A DNA stretch of 64,000 nt from Hydrangea macrophylla (Eukaryota > Streptophyta > Magnoliopsida > Cornales > Hydrangeaceae), in NCBI GenBank assembly GCA_033977485.1, contig CM066984.1, positions 48,607,100 to 48,671,099 on the forward strand. Reading direction: 5' to 3'. Shown here piece after piece: positions 10,303 to 23,800 of the stretch. The position numbers were made by a program, and so were the translations under genes. The notes beneath the pieces are model-generated. The model searched no databases, was not told where the DNA came from, and saw only the letters and a list, made by a program, of their open reading frames with translations. Every line of letters begins with the position of its first letter. Within the stretch, counting starts at the first letter, position 1.

Positions 10303-10968
10303 CAACAAGTGGCTTCATCCAAAAACATTAAAAAAATTATAAAAAAAAAATAATTGTTGAGTGGTAAAAGTTATCATTGAATCACAAAAAAACAATAATA
10401 GAAAATAGTAGATAGCAGTCAACATCTAAAGCCAAAAAGCCTGAAACAGTAAATAAAAATAAGGGTTTTCAGTGTTGAAGTAGTAAAAGTACCTAAGGGC
10501 TACGACATGTTCGAGTAAGAGGGGCTTCGCCGGAGATAGGGAATTCGTCGGAGGCCACGACGCCATGTTGGAGTCGAGTCGATGACGTAGGAGGCTCACC
10601 TGAGCTGTTGCGACGCTGGGTGTTGAGTGGACGAGGTTTGCTGTCACAAGGTGGACGAGGGCTTCTTCTGTTTGTCGAGTTGGTGTGGGTTTGTAAACTG
10701 AACTGAAAAGGGTCTTTTAAGTTCAGTTTATTTTTTTATTTTTTATTTTTATTTTTTTATAAGAAAAATCAAATTTCCAGTGTCCCGTGAGTGTCCAAGC
10801 GTGTCACAAACACGTCTCTGACGTGTTCGAGGGTCAAAAACGAATTACACAAAGTAGGACACTTTTGAGGTGTCAGACACGTGTCGGTTGCGTGTCAGGC
10901 GCGTGTCCGTGTTAGACACGTGTCGGACACTAGTACGCTTCAATTTTTGAAGCGTCGGTGTTTCATAG
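9898..10968. mobile_element. hAT-like non-autonomous element H (1,071 bp)
   Basis: Exact 8-bp target duplication TTGATAGC (9890-9897 and 10969-10976) and imperfect terminal inverted repeats (CTAGGAAGCAC against CTATGAAACAC). The subterminal regions are dense in GACACGTGTCGGACAC-type motifs. The interior carries a (GA)n tract and a GC-richer segment (about 10490-10640) that may be captured sequence. No transposase. It interrupts the RNase H codons of Copia X, which reads GTTGATAGC on both sides. Confidence 0.85.
10264..10301. repeat. (GA)n microsatellite
   Basis: About 18 GA units inside element H. Confidence 0.95.
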
Positions 10969-13900
10969 TTGATAGCTGACTTCTTGTCACAGTACAACCT
11001 CTCATTGAATCTTTCGTCTTGAATCCAAGATCCTCTAAGATAATCTAAATCCACAACAACTCACACACTCCTTGTGCCATGGCTCGAAACTCTGCCTCTG
11101 CACTCTACCTTGCCACCACTGATTGCTTTTTGCTCCTCCAAGTAACAAGATTACCACCAACAAAGGAGCAATACCTTGTAGTAGATCTCTTGTCAGTTAC
11201 CGACCCAGCCCAACCGGCATCAGTACAAGCTTCTACTCCTGTATGACCATTTTTTCCAAAGAGCCCTTTTCCTGGAGCTGACTTGAGGTATCTCATAATC
11301 CGATAAACTGCATCAAGATGATTCTTTCTAGGAGAGTGCATGAACTGACTGACCACACTCACAACAAATGCAATGTCGGGCCTCGTATGTGAAAGATAAA
11401 TCAGTCTGCCTACTAGCCTCTGATACCTACCCTTAGCCACTAACTCTTCATTAGGATCATAACCAAGCTTCATATTAGGATCCATTGGAGTATCAGTAGC
11501 CTTACTCCTAAGCATACCAGTCTCTTCTAACAAATCGAAAACATACTTTCGCTGCGAGATAAAAATTCCCTCTCGAGATCGAGCAACTTCTATTCCCAAG
11601 AAGTATTTTAAATCCCCCAAATCCTTGATTTCGAATTCTTCGGCAAGATACACTTTCAACTGCTCCATTTCCACTAAGTCATTCCCTGTGAGGACAATAT
11701 CGTCCACATAGACAATCAAGACAGTCAACTTACCCCCTGAAGAATGTTTTATGAAAAGTGTATGATCCCTTGACTCTGTTTGAATCCATACCTGACCATG
11801 GCTTGTGAGAATCTATCGAACCATGCTCTCGGTGATTGCTTGAGCCCATACAATGACTTCCTGAGGCGACATACTTTTCCCTTTGTATTAGCATCATCGA
11901 AACCTGGAGGAACATCCCATATACACTTCTTCCTCTAAGTCACCATGTAAAAAGCGTTCTTAACATCGAACTGATGTAAAGGCCACTCCAAATTGCTACA
12001 AGGGACAACAGAATCCTAATAGAATTCATCTTTGCTACTGGAAAGGTTTCCTGATAGTCAACTCCATATTTTTTAGTAAACCCTTTAGCCACTAGCCTGG
12101 CTTTGTAACTCTCAACTGTCCCATCTGCTTTGTGTTTCACAGTGAACGTCCACTTGCATCCTACTGTCTTCTTCCCTCGAGGTAACTCTGCTAATTCCCA
12201 AGTGCCACTTTTAGATAGTGCTTTCATCTCTTCAGCCATGGCAGACTTCCACTTAGGATCAGAAAGAGCTTCCTGGATATGATTAAGAATAAGAATAGAG
12301 GAAAGTTTGTACACAAAAGCTTTATAGGACGGAGACAAACGAGAATACGAAACAAAATTAGACAAAGGATGCTTAGTACATGCTCTAATGCCCTTCCGAT
12401 GAGCAATAGGAATGTCTAAATCATCACAAAAATCAAGAATTTCAGGAACTTGAGTTGGAGAATTCAACATACCTGGACCATCATCACTAGAAGTGATCGA
12501 CTATATAGTGGAGGGAAAGGAATAGGCTGAATAGCTTCTATTTCTGATGCCCCAAATCTTTTTCTCTCCTTGTTCTTTGAGTATGTCAATAACTCTTTCT
12601 CATTACTCCTATTACTAGTTTGTTCTCTTTCTCCCGCACTTTTCTCCTTTTCTTCTGCCTCACTTTTCCTGTTCATGGGCTCCCCTTCTCCCTTATCTTT
12701 CTTTTCTACTCCCTCTCCCTCTTCTACTCTCTTATTTTCAATTTCCTCATCCTTGCATCTCTTCCTCACTCTCTTTCTCCCCCTGAACAGGTGACTAGAG
12801 AGACTGTGGAGACTAAAAGCAAGAGTGTGTCTCATGGAAAGTAACATCCATAGAGACATATCACTTATGAGAAGGGGGACGATAACACTTGAATCCTTTC
12901 TGTGTGGGTGAATAACCAACGAAGACACATGGTTGTCGAGAATTAGTATGTAAAGCACTACTACAATTAGCAAGATTACCTGCCTGAGCAAAAAGAGTAG
13001 AAGAGCTCGTGGGGGTGTCTAGCTGTGCCATAATATGCCTCAACGTATCCAAATCAGGCCTATTAATTCAGTTAGTAGCAGGTGAAGGGGAAGATGATTG
13101 CTCTGGATGCCTAGAATCTAGTCCAGTAGGTAAGTGAGCTCGATGTCCACTTCCCCTGCCAGCACTACGCCCACCACCCTGTCCACCGCCCCTTCCTCTC
13201 GTCAAGGGAGACAGTCGTGGAGCTTCCAGCATGTCTCTCGAGTATGATCTATTGCAATCATCACAGAACAACTTACTTTTATCCTGAGAACCCTCATAAG
13301 TATGGTCCTTGGGTGGATTAGGACCATTTCAGCCTCTCTAACTGTAGGAAGCCAAAGCAGACCTACCAGTGGAAATGGGTGGAAGCATAGCTGATAACGG
13401 CTTTCCTCTTGCTGAACATACGTAAATGCTTCCCTGAGGGAAGGCAAAGGTTCCATTCCAAGAATGTGACTCCTCACCTGATCAAACTCTGCGTTGATGC
13501 CAGCCATAAACTTAAAGATACTTTCACTCTCAACATATTCCTTAAAGCTAGCTACATCGGTGGGGCGCATAGGCCGGTAGCTCTTCATATGATCAAGTTT
13601 CTTCCACTGAGAGCATAAGTATAGTACTGAATAGTGGAACGATCTGCTTGAACCTCAGCTTCAACACTACGTCTAAGCTCATAGACTTGAGCCACATTGC
13701 CAGTCTGAGAATAAGCCTGTACCAGGTATCCCTAATATCCTGAGTTGTCTCCATAGAGAGGAAGAAATTAGCAATCTGGGGCTCCATCGAATGGATGAGC
13801 CATGTCATATTAAGGTAATTATACGCTACCCATTTTACCTAGGTGGGCTCTTCAAGACTAGGGACCTTGAGTGTGCCATTCACGTATCCGAATTTTGCTC

Positions 13901-14251
13901 AACTACAGAGCCAAAAAGAAGCCGACTGGGACCATGATAAGTAGTTTTCACCATTGAATAAGACTCTGGTGATCTTGGAACCTGGGTTCTCGGTAATGGA
14001 TAACAGTATCTCATTACCTGTAGGAGAACTCATAACACCGGCAACGGATGGAGATTTTCTAGTTATCAAATCGTCTTTTGACATAATGAGGACAAATCTC
14101 TGACGGAACGAACACACACGGCAAACCTAGTATTCACATGCACTACTCAGGTGCAATCATCAAATCATTGGTCCGAATACGGACCTAGTCTTTCCCAAAA
14201 AAAAAATAAAAAAAAACCGCCAATTAGATCAGTAGATCTGTATGGCACTGG

Positions 14252-14408
14252 TATTGAATAACATTACACAGTATTATTGAAGGCTTAATCTCACTATTGT
14301 GAGGCCTCTTTATTTATAATAACAAAAGAACCAATAATTACACACAAGTCCCTATACTAATCATAAAATATAAAAACATTATAAAACATTAATAACTAAT
14401 AAAACTCA
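14252..14408 (-). repeat. 3' LTR of Copia D (157 bp)
   Basis: Differs from its partner at six positions. The inverted repeat near the TATA-like box is damaged here (TCTCACT/TGTGAGG) but intact in the partner. It is followed by an abnormal C-rich tract in place of the usual polypurine tract. Confidence 0.9.
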
Positions 14409-17400
14409 AACCACGCTCACACCACCATCCCCCCCCCCCCCCCCCCCCACCCCACCAACTTGTGCGAAGATATCTCTCATTCCCAGCTTGCTAAGGATAA
14501 AGTGAAACGAATGACTTGCTAGACTCTTTGTGAGGACGTCTGTTAGCTGCTCTCCAGACTTGACAAATGGAGTACAAATACTACCAGTGTGATTTAGCTT
14601 CTCTTTTATAAAATGTCGGTCAATCTCCAAGTGTTTTGTCGTATCATGTTGGATCGGATTATGAGCAATGCTAATGGCTAATTTACTATCACAGTAAAGT
14701 TTCATAGAGTCCTTTGGCCTAAACCCCAAATCAATCAAAACTATCTGAATCCATAATAACTTACATACTCCTTGTGCCATAGCTCTAAACTCGGTCTCTG
14801 CACTTGACCTTGTTACCACTACTTGCTTCTTGCTTCTCCATGTGACCAAATTACCTCCCACAAATGTGCAATACCCCGTAGTTGATCTCCTATCCATCAC
14901 TGAACCTGCCCAATCTGCATCGGTGTAGGCCTCAACTAGCGTATGACCATTCTTGGCAAAGAACAGTCCTTTCCCTGGGCTGACTTAAGATATCTCATAG
15001 TTCTAAGCACAGCATCAAGATGAAGATGTCTAGGAGCATGCATAAATTGACTTACCACACTAACAGCGAAAGCAATATCAGGTCTGGTATGAGCCAAATA
15101 GATAAGTTTCCCTACTAATCTCTTATATCTCCCTTTTTCAGCTGGTTCTCCACTGGGATCATCGCTAAGTTTCGTATTCGAGTCCATGGGAGTATCAACT
15201 GCTTTACAACCAAGAAAACCTGTCTCCTTTAGGATATCCAAAACATACTTACGCTGGGATATAAACAGCCCTTACCTTGCAGCATGCCACTTCTATTCCC
15301 AGAAAATATTTCAAATCTCACAGATCCTTAATTTCAAACTCCTTAGCAAGATAGGTCTTCAACTGCTCCATTTCTACTAAGTCATCACCTATGAGAACTA
15401 TATCATCTACATAGACTATCAAAGCAGTCAATTTCCCTTGTGAGGAATGCTTGATAAAAAGAGTATGATCACCTAGGGAGGAATGGCATTCTTCCAATTA
15501 GGATTAGACAAAGCTTCCTAAACATGGTTAGGAATAGACACAGAATCGATTTGTGACACAAAGGCCCTATATGATGGAGACAGATGGGAGTATGAAACAA
15601 AATTTGAAAGAGGATGTTTAGTACATGCTCTAGTTCCCTTTCGCAAGGCAATAGGCATGTCTAAGTCATCATCATCAGATGGATCAACAATAATGGGTAT
15701 TGAAGAATTAGTAATAGAGGGAGAGGAAATACCTTAATCATCTTCACTGGAAGAAGGCAACTGAAGCGGGATTGGAGAGATGTGCCTTTTTCTGCTGCCC
15801 CAAAAATCTCTCCTCTTATCCTTGGTATATGTCAACAACTCCTTACCTTCTCTCTTTTCCTCTCTTTTTCTTCCTCTTCCTCTCTTTTTTCTCCCTCTTC
15901 CTCTCCTTTTTCCTCCTCATCCTCTCTTTTTTCTTCATCTTCCTCTCTAGATATAAGGAAGGGAACAATGAAAGTGGGCTGCTCTTCTTGCTACTCTATC
16001 TCTCCTTGGAGAGGAGAAAGAGAGGACTGGAAGTAGGAAAATGTCCCATCAAACATGACATCTATAGATACACACTACCGACGAGTAGAGGGATGATAAC
16101 ACTTGTACCCTTTCTGAGTTGAAGAATAACCAACAAAGACACATTTGACAGAGCGAGGATCTAACTTCTTATGAGAAGGAGAATGATTGTGAACAAAACA
16201 CACACAACCAAACACTCTAGGAGGAATGGGAAATATGGAGGATGGATTAGTAAGAAGTTCAATAGGAGATTTCTTACCAAGGATACGCGAAGGAAGACGA
16301 TAAGGTAGGTTGCAGTAAGAACTGCTTCCCCCTAGTAAGGCTTGGGAAGATGCATTGAGAAGAGCAATGACCTAGCTGATTCTAACAAATGACGGTTTTT
16401 TCTCTCTACAACAACATTCTGCTGAGGAGTATTGGTGCAAGACATTTGATGTATCATTCCATGCTCTGAAAAATAGTGAGTAAGACCACCATAGATATAT
16501 TTCCCCCCTTTGTCAAAGCGTACAACTTTGACAACTGTGCTAAATTGTGTACATATCATTTTATGAAAGGATTTAAAGATAGGAAAAACATCATTTTTAT
16601 CCTTCATCAAATAAACCCAAGTAGTGCGAGTACAGTCATCTATAAAGGTAACAAACCATTTGTAGCCATTTAGAGTGTTAATAGGGGAAGGACCCCAAAC
16701 ATCAGCGTGAATAATAGCAAATGGAATAGTACTTTTATTAGAACTGGAATTATAATTTGCACGGTGGTGTTTGCCCAACTCACAAGCCTCACAAGAAATG
16801 TTGGAAACACTTTTATTACTGACAAGAGAAGGAAATAAAAAACGAAGTAAATAAAACGAAGGGTGGCCTAATCTCTAATGCCATAACCAAGCTACCCTTG
16901 GAATAGTCTCTCTCTGTATATGATGAGTTGTTTGTGTCAAGTTTCCCTGTGTGTCTCCCTCTGGCAACTGAAAATATAGGTCATTCTCCTCTCTACCACT
17001 GCCAATCACCTTCTTCGTAGAGAGATCCTGAAAGACACTGAGACAGGAAAAAAGTGACACTACAGTTAAGATCATGAGTAATACGAGCAATGGATAAAAG
17101 ATTAGTAGAGAAATTAGGAACATGAAGTACCAAAGCTAAAGGTAATGAATTAGAATTTTAACGACACCTTTATCTAGAAAAGGATGAAAGATAACCATCG
17201 GCAGTTCTAACTTTCTCTTTACCAGAACTTGGGGTATAAGTAAAGAAGACAGAGGAAAGACCGATCATGTGATCGGAAGCTCCAGAGTCAATAATCCATG
17301 GTTGACTAGAATCAGCATGTAAAGCATGTGAAAAATTAACAACAATACATGTCTAGGCAAAAGAAGTAGATGCAGTCGGAGTGTTCAACTGAGCCATAAT

Positions 17401-18441
17401 ACAGCGGAGAGTTTCGATATCGGCACTACTCATGCTTCCCGTTGCTGGAGAAGGATGTGCGGCAAGATTATCGTTTTCCTCCGAAGGATATGACTCAGTA
17501 GACAAATGAGCTCGGGGAGGGCCACCATGACGTCCAACCCCACGTCCCCTGGAAGAGGGAGGACGTCCGTGAAGCCTCCAACATGTCTCGCGAGTGTGCC
17601 CGAGACGATTGCAATGATCACACCAAGGCCTATTATTGTCGTTGCCATGTCCCATTTACTGGGAATCTCTCTAAGGAGTAAAGGGCCTGCCGCCCTTTTG
17701 ATTAGAGGATACCAAGGCTGACCTATCAGTTGATGGAGGAGGCAACATAACAGAGCGGTGACTTTCTTCATCTTGCACAATAGAAAATGCTTCTCGAAGA
17801 GATGGAAGAGGAACAATACCCAAAATACGGCCACGAACTGGGTCAACTCAGCCTTAAGACCAGTTAGAAACTTGAAGAGTCTCTCCCATTCAATATACTT
17901 CTGAAAACCCACTGCATCAGTTGGATTAGAAGGTTGAAATGTGATTAAATGATCAAGGCGTTTCCAAAGAGAGTCTAGAGTGGTGAAATACTGGAGAGTA
18001 GTGCGATCCCCTTGAACTTCGTCCTTAATCACTTTTCGAAGCTCGTACACTTGGGCGAAATTCCCTTAACGGGAATGTCTTTGCTAAAGTATCCCAAAAA
18101 TCTTTGGTCGTGCCCATAGATAAGAACGGATCTACGAGTTCGGGTTCCATAGAATGAACGAGCCAACTCATTACTAGAGGGTTATCATCTTCCCACTTGA
18201 GATATGTCGGATCATCACGATTAGGGGCCTTGACTGAACCATCCACATATCCGAATTTAAATCGACTACAGAGCCATAAAGTTGCCGACTGGGACCATGA
18301 GAGATAATTAGCACCATTGAACAAAACAGTGGTGATTTTGGAACCCGGGTTCTCAGTAATGTATGACTGTCTCTCGTTACCCATAGAGTAACCTGAAGAA
18401 GCAGCAATAGATTTCTCTAGCGTCACACCTTCTTTGGACAT
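14406..18441 (-). pseudogene. Copia D gag-pol, RT core deleted
   Basis: Starts at 18441 (MSKEGV; an alternative in-frame ATG is 18 nt upstream). Gag is intact at the site where A has its first stop (LSWSQSATLWL). The knuckle CDHCNRLGHTRETC lies at about 17625-17584 and the integrase core at 16778-16332. At 15473-15485 the sequence jumps from the RT thumb side (GDHTLF) to the linker before RT. This removes roughly 480 bp that encode the RT fingers and palm (ARLVAKGF to QSPRAWF in A), with a short filler AGGGAGGA. YVDD is still present near 15400. The normal stop after IFA is lost into the poly-C region, so the last frame runs into the LTR. Several frameshifts. No RT activity is possible. Confidence 0.9.
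14429..14448 (+). repeat. Run of 20 C at the polypurine tract of D
   Basis: The interval 14409-14459, where A has CTCCCCCTCAAGC, reads as ACC/CACC-rich sequence with a 20-C run. On the element strand this is an expanded G tract. It destroys the CTTGAG part of the normal tract. Confidence 0.85.
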
Positions 18442-18599
18442 GATGAAGGGTGTAGACACAAAGAATGAGAGGAAGGATGGTGGTCAAGGGAGGCCTAAGA
18501 TGACCCGATCTAGTTAAAGAACTTAGATCCGCTCACGGATCGAAGACGAACAAACTAGGAGCAAATAATGTTCTCAAAAAATTATTGTGGCTGAGAAAG

Positions 18600-18811
18600 A
18601 ACTTCTCTGGGCAGTGAGGGTTGCGGCTAGGTATGAATAGTGCTGCATGAACAGCAACTCCATGAACAGTAACTCGATGAACAGTCCTGCAATGAACAGT
18701 AACTCGATGAACAGTGCTATGATGAATAATGCGCGATGAACAGTAACTTCACGATGAAACTCTCGTTGGGTCGGCTCGGGTTAGGGTTAGGGTTAGGGTG
18801 GTGGCTGATGG
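18600..18811 (-). repeat. Leader repeats of Copia D
   Basis: Degenerate GATGAACAGT(AACTC/GCTGC) units (about 18630-18745), then GGTTAGGG repeats at 18778-18799. These match the A leader at 5737-5907. Interrupted at 18811 by gypsy E; the leader resumes at 27504. Confidence 0.8.
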
Positions 18812-20770
18812 TGTCACAACCCAAATCCACTAAGTATGGCACGAGGGTACATGACATGCCACCGAGGCCTGACTCTATGTTAATAACGTACAAAATGTGT
18901 TTTTAGGCTCCCATTTAAACCACATTTGCAAGTGATTAGCCCCAAGGAATAATAGGAATTTGAAAATTTGAGTTAGATTTTATACCAAAAGATAGCCGTT
19001 TGAGTCTAGGTTCCAACGTTGAAAACGGTGCACGATTTCAAAATTTCAGAAAAAGTTGTCTGTTTTCGTAAAAGTCGTCGTTTTGAACCAATTAAAACAG
19101 TGTGTATTTCGATCGATCGAAACAGCTTCTATCCACAATTCTAGCCATGAGCATCTAAGCAATCAAACATGCTTGAATAGCAAAAGCACTTGCCAAAACC
19201 TTTCATACATGAACATAGGAGTCTTATACATCAAGTTCTACACATGCTCACCTAACAACATAATTTACAAGTCCTTTAGTTCCAAACAACAACAACTACG
19301 CCATATACAATATGCACATTAAACACTTGCTCTCCTCTTTCGTCCTCTACTTCTCTTTCTCATTTTCTTTCTTTTCACCTGAAATGGTTATTCAATAACC
19401 ACATGAGCTGAAGCTCAGTGAATAACATGCTCTTTGACATAAATTTGTGTATATCATTTAAACACGTGATATGCAATTCAATGTAACATAATGAATCACA
19501 ACCAAGTAAGCATTTATCTCCAAAGCTTCTTGTTCTTCTCACTATCCCGTGCCCGTAATGGCACCCTTTAGCCTTGTTCCGAGCTATCCAATACCCTACA
19601 CAAGGCGTATTGAACACTCAAGCCTTAGAAGGCTTTTCTAGACTCCCTTTTGGAGCTTTCTCTTTGTAGTGATAGAACAATTGCTTCTTCAACCACATAA
19701 TCACATAAACATGTTTCCAACACATAATCCTTTCTATCTCTTGCACATATAGTCAATCATGATATACACACGTGCTCATAATTCATGAATTGAGAGTAAA
19801 TCATTTATATGCCACAATTTCATTACTTGAAAAGTTTCTTCAAAGATAGAGGTTACTCACCTTGCTCTAGATATAGAATTGACAAGATGTAATGCTCACT
19901 TTCAAACTCCTACAAGTCATATAAGATTTCATAGCAAAACAATATGAATTCCTCTAATTCATCCATCAAAGCTCTATGGAAATGAAATTAAATCAAATAC
20001 AAAGAATACTCAGAACCCTTAGCTTTTCAAGTCTAGCTTCAATTTGAGATAGAAATCTCCCTAGCACCCTTTTCCCTTTGGTTTTCCTTCTTTTCTCTCT
20101 TGTTTTTCCCTTTCTTCTTTGCACCTACTTGCTTGTATATAGACAAGCACCTCAAAAAGATGTACATCTTATTTAACTAGTTATTCTTCCATTTCTCTCT
20201 CTTGCCCACTTGAATACACATGGACTTAGCCAAATATAGCCCAACACCTCCTACTTGCCCACCTACTAGGCCACCTAGTAGCTTAGGTAATGTAAGCTAG
20301 CATCTTGATTAGGCTAACTAATCATCATTAAGCTAATTAATCTCAATTAGACTAATTAATCTTGATTAGGAAAAATCTACCAAATTTCCGAAATTACACT
20401 TTCACCTACCATATTTCTCACTAATTACACAATAGCTCCTCTAGTTCTCGTGAATTGCTAATTCACCTACTAGTTAGGAAAATGTATCCTTTTTACTCCT
20501 ATCATTTATGCCCTTGTCTAGCAATTCAACATTTTATATCAAATATATATCCAATACAAGGCATTAAATAATTCCATGTTTTTCAAAATATGCAAATGCC
20601 AAATAAATTGCCATGTATAACACATAACAAGAGTTTATCAACCCTTAAATTCCTTCCATTACTTAATAATAAGATTGGGTATGCAAATCACATATATATA
20701 TATTCATGTCATTACCGTATATTGCACATTAAGATAATATTATCACATGTCAAAATGTTGGGATATTACA
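18812..20770 (-). repeat. 3' LTR of gypsy E
   Basis: Minus strand starts TGTAATATCC and ends GTTGTGACA. AT-rich with several small frames (for example an 80-residue one at 19375-19617) that recur in the other LTR only because the LTRs are copies. No conserved domain seen in them. Confidence 0.94.
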
Positions 20771-20785
20771 TCCTCCCCACCTTAT
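20771..20785 (-). other. Polypurine tract of gypsy E
   Basis: The minus strand reads AAGGTGGGGAGGA immediately before the 3' LTR. Confidence 0.8.
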
Positions 20786-20810
20786 AAAAGTTTGGTCCTC
20801 CAAACTTGTT

Positions 20811-23800
20811 TTAGCTTATGATTCCAAATAAAGAAGGATACTTTTCAAGCATTTCATCCTCCCTTTCCCACGTAGCTTCTTCCACGGAATGGTTCCGCCA
20901 TAAAACTTTTACCAAATGAATCACTTTGGTCCGTAACACTTGATCTCGCTGAGCTAGAATGGCTACCGGATGCTCTATATAAGTTAAATCCTCCCGAACC
21001 TCCAAGGGTTCATGTGCCAAAACATGTGTCGGATCAAAAAGATACCGCCGTAACGTGGAGACATGAAAAACATTATGTACATTACTCAATTCCGAAGGTA
21101 AAGCTAAACGATAAGATACAGGTCCAATCCTTTCCAAGATTTGAAATGGTCTGATGTATCGAGGATTAAGTTTTCCCCTCTTTCCAAACCGAATTATACC
21201 TTTCGACGGAGACACCTTCAAAAAGACATAGTCACCTACTTGGAATTCAAGGTCCCTTCTTCTAGTATCCGCATAACTTTTCTGTCGACTTTGTGCTGTT
21301 CGAAGCCTCTGTTGGATCAATTTAATTTTATCAGTAGTCAATTGTATAATCTCCGGTCCCAATAACTTTCTTTCTCCCACCTCAGTCCAACAAATTGGTG
21401 AACGACATTTCCTTCCATATAGCGTTTCATAAGGCGCCATACCAATGCTAGATTGAAAACTATTATTGTATGCAAACTCGATAAGTGGCAAATGTTCTTC
21501 CCACGGGCCTTTAAAATCCAGAACACATCCCCTCAACATATCTTCTAAAATTTGGATTACTCTTTCTGATTGTCCATCGGTTTGTGGATGGAAGGCCGTG
21601 CTAAAGTTCAAAGTTGTACCCATTGCCCGCTACAAACTCTCCCAAAATCGACTTACAAAATTAGGATCTCGATCAGAAGTAATAGAGATAGGTGCACCAT
21701 GTAATCTAATAATTTCTCCAATGTATAACTCCGCCAATTTCTCTTTTGAATAAGTGGTTTTCATAGCTAAGAAATGCGCAGATTTAGTTAACCTGTCAAC
21801 AATTACCCAAATAGCATTGTTACCTCGGGATGATCTCGGAAATCCCACCACAAAATCCATCGTAATGTGCTCCCATTTCCATTCGAGTATACGGAGTGGT
21901 TAGAGTAACCCTGCTGGTTTCTGATGCTCCACCTTTACTTGTTGACATATCAGACAATGTGATACAAATTCTGCAATTTCTTTCTTCATTCTTGGCCACC
22001 AATAAATTTCTCTCAAATCTCGATACATCTTGGTACTCCCCGGATGAATGGAATACTTGGTATTATGAGCTTCTATCAAAACCTTCTTTCTGATTTCATC
22101 AATATTAGGAACACATATTCGATTCTTAAACTTCAAAACATTATCTTGAATAGAAAAATCAGCTCGCTTACTTTCATGTATTTCATCACAAATCTTCTTA
22201 AGAAATGCATCATTCATCTGTGCCCCTTTTATTTCTTCAAGCAACGTAGGTTGCACTACCATTGTTGCAAGAACTCCACTTTTATCGAAAGGAATTACTT
22301 CCACGTCCATTCTTTCCAAGTCCATCAACAATTGATTCTGAGTAGTAAGATAATAAACATAATTACCTGAAGACTTCCTACTCAAAGCATCCGCCACCAC
22401 ATTAGCTTTACCTGGATGGTACTGTATTGTCAAATCATAATCCTTTATTAGCTCCAGCCATCTTCTTTGCCTCATGTTTAGCTCCTTTTGAGTGAACAAG
22501 TACTTCAAACTTTTATGATCTGTAAAAACTTCACAAGTTTCACCATAAAGGTAATGTCGCCAAATCTTTAAAGCAAAGATTACTGCTGCAAGTTCTAAAT
22601 CATGTGTGGGGTAATTACTTTCATGTGGCCTCAATTGTCTAGAAGCATAAGCGATAACCTTACCATTTTGCATTAGTACACACCCTACCCCTTGGTGAGA
22701 GGCATCACTGTAAATCACATATTCTCCATTTCCCATTGGAATCGTTAATATAGGAGCTGTAACCAATTTGTTCTTCAGTTCTTGAAAACTCTGTTCACAT
22801 TCGTTAGTCCATACAAACGGTATATTCTTATGCAACAACCGAGTCATCGGAATGGCAATACGAGAAAAGTCTTTAACAAATCTACGATAATACCCAGCCA
22901 AACCAAGAAAACTACGAACTTCTTAAACATTCATGGGTGTAGGCCAAGAATCAACAGCATCTGTCTTCTGAGGGTCAACTGAAACACCTTTTTCAGATAT
23001 CACATGCCCCAAGAAAGTAATGCTAGGCAACCAAAACTCACATTTCTTTAATTTAGCATAAAGCTTGTTCTTCCTCAAAGTTTGTAATACCATTCTCAAG
23101 TGATTTTCATGTTCTTCAGAACTCTTTGAATAAACCAAAATATCATCAATAAAAACAATAACAAAATCATCCAAATATGCCTTGAACACTCGATTCATTA
23201 AATCCATAAAAGCAGCAGGAGCATTAGTCACACCAAATGGCATCACAAGAAATTCATAATGCCCGTATTTAGTTCTAAATGCAGTCTTTTCTACATCTTC
23301 TGCTTTTACTTTTAACTGATGATATCCCGACCTTAAGTCAATTTTTGAAAACACTTGAGCACCTTGTAATTGATCGAATAAGTCATCGATTCGCGGCAAA
23401 GGATATTTATTCTTAATATTGACCTTATTGAGTTCTCGATAATCAATACATAACCGCATAGTACCATCTTTCTTCTTTACAAATAATACTGGTGTACCCC
23501 AAGGCGACACACTAGGACGTATAAATCCTTTATCCAACAATTCCTGTAACTGTGTTTTCAGTTCTTTCAATTCAACCGGTGTCATTCTATAAGGAGTTTT
23601 GGATATCGGTTGAGTCTCTGGTATTACATCAATTGTAAATTCAATCTCTCTATCTATTAGAGTGTTAGATAGATCATTTGGAAACACATCAGGAAATTCC
23701 CGTACGATTGAAATATCTTCTAAAGCAAGATTTGAGGTTTTAGTGTCTACAACACTACACAAGAAACCCTGACATCCCTTCTTTAACAAGCGACATGCTT

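Larger units (their letters stand above)
9668..14084 (-). pseudogene. Copia X/B gag-pol, internally deleted and interrupted
   Basis: Gag starts at 14084 (MSKDDLITRKS). The CCHC knuckle region is decayed (about 13260-13210, FCDDCNRSYSRD). Around 12930 the gag linker passes straight into CVFVGYSPTQKGFKCY, the integrase C-terminal region. The protease, HHCC finger and catalytic integrase core (about 1.2 kb relative to A) are therefore missing, at a junction with TG overlap. Then come the Glu/Lys linker (12900-12540), RT (12470-11105, YVDD near 11700) and RNase H, cut by the hAT-like element at 9898-10968. Multiple further frameshifts. Non-functional. Confidence 0.85.

Noticed and set aside
19056..19617. 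Small frames in the gypsy LTR that look conserved because they recur at 25819-26350
   Set aside because: The recurrence is only because both LTRs are copies of one sequence; no domain or separate conservation is visible.
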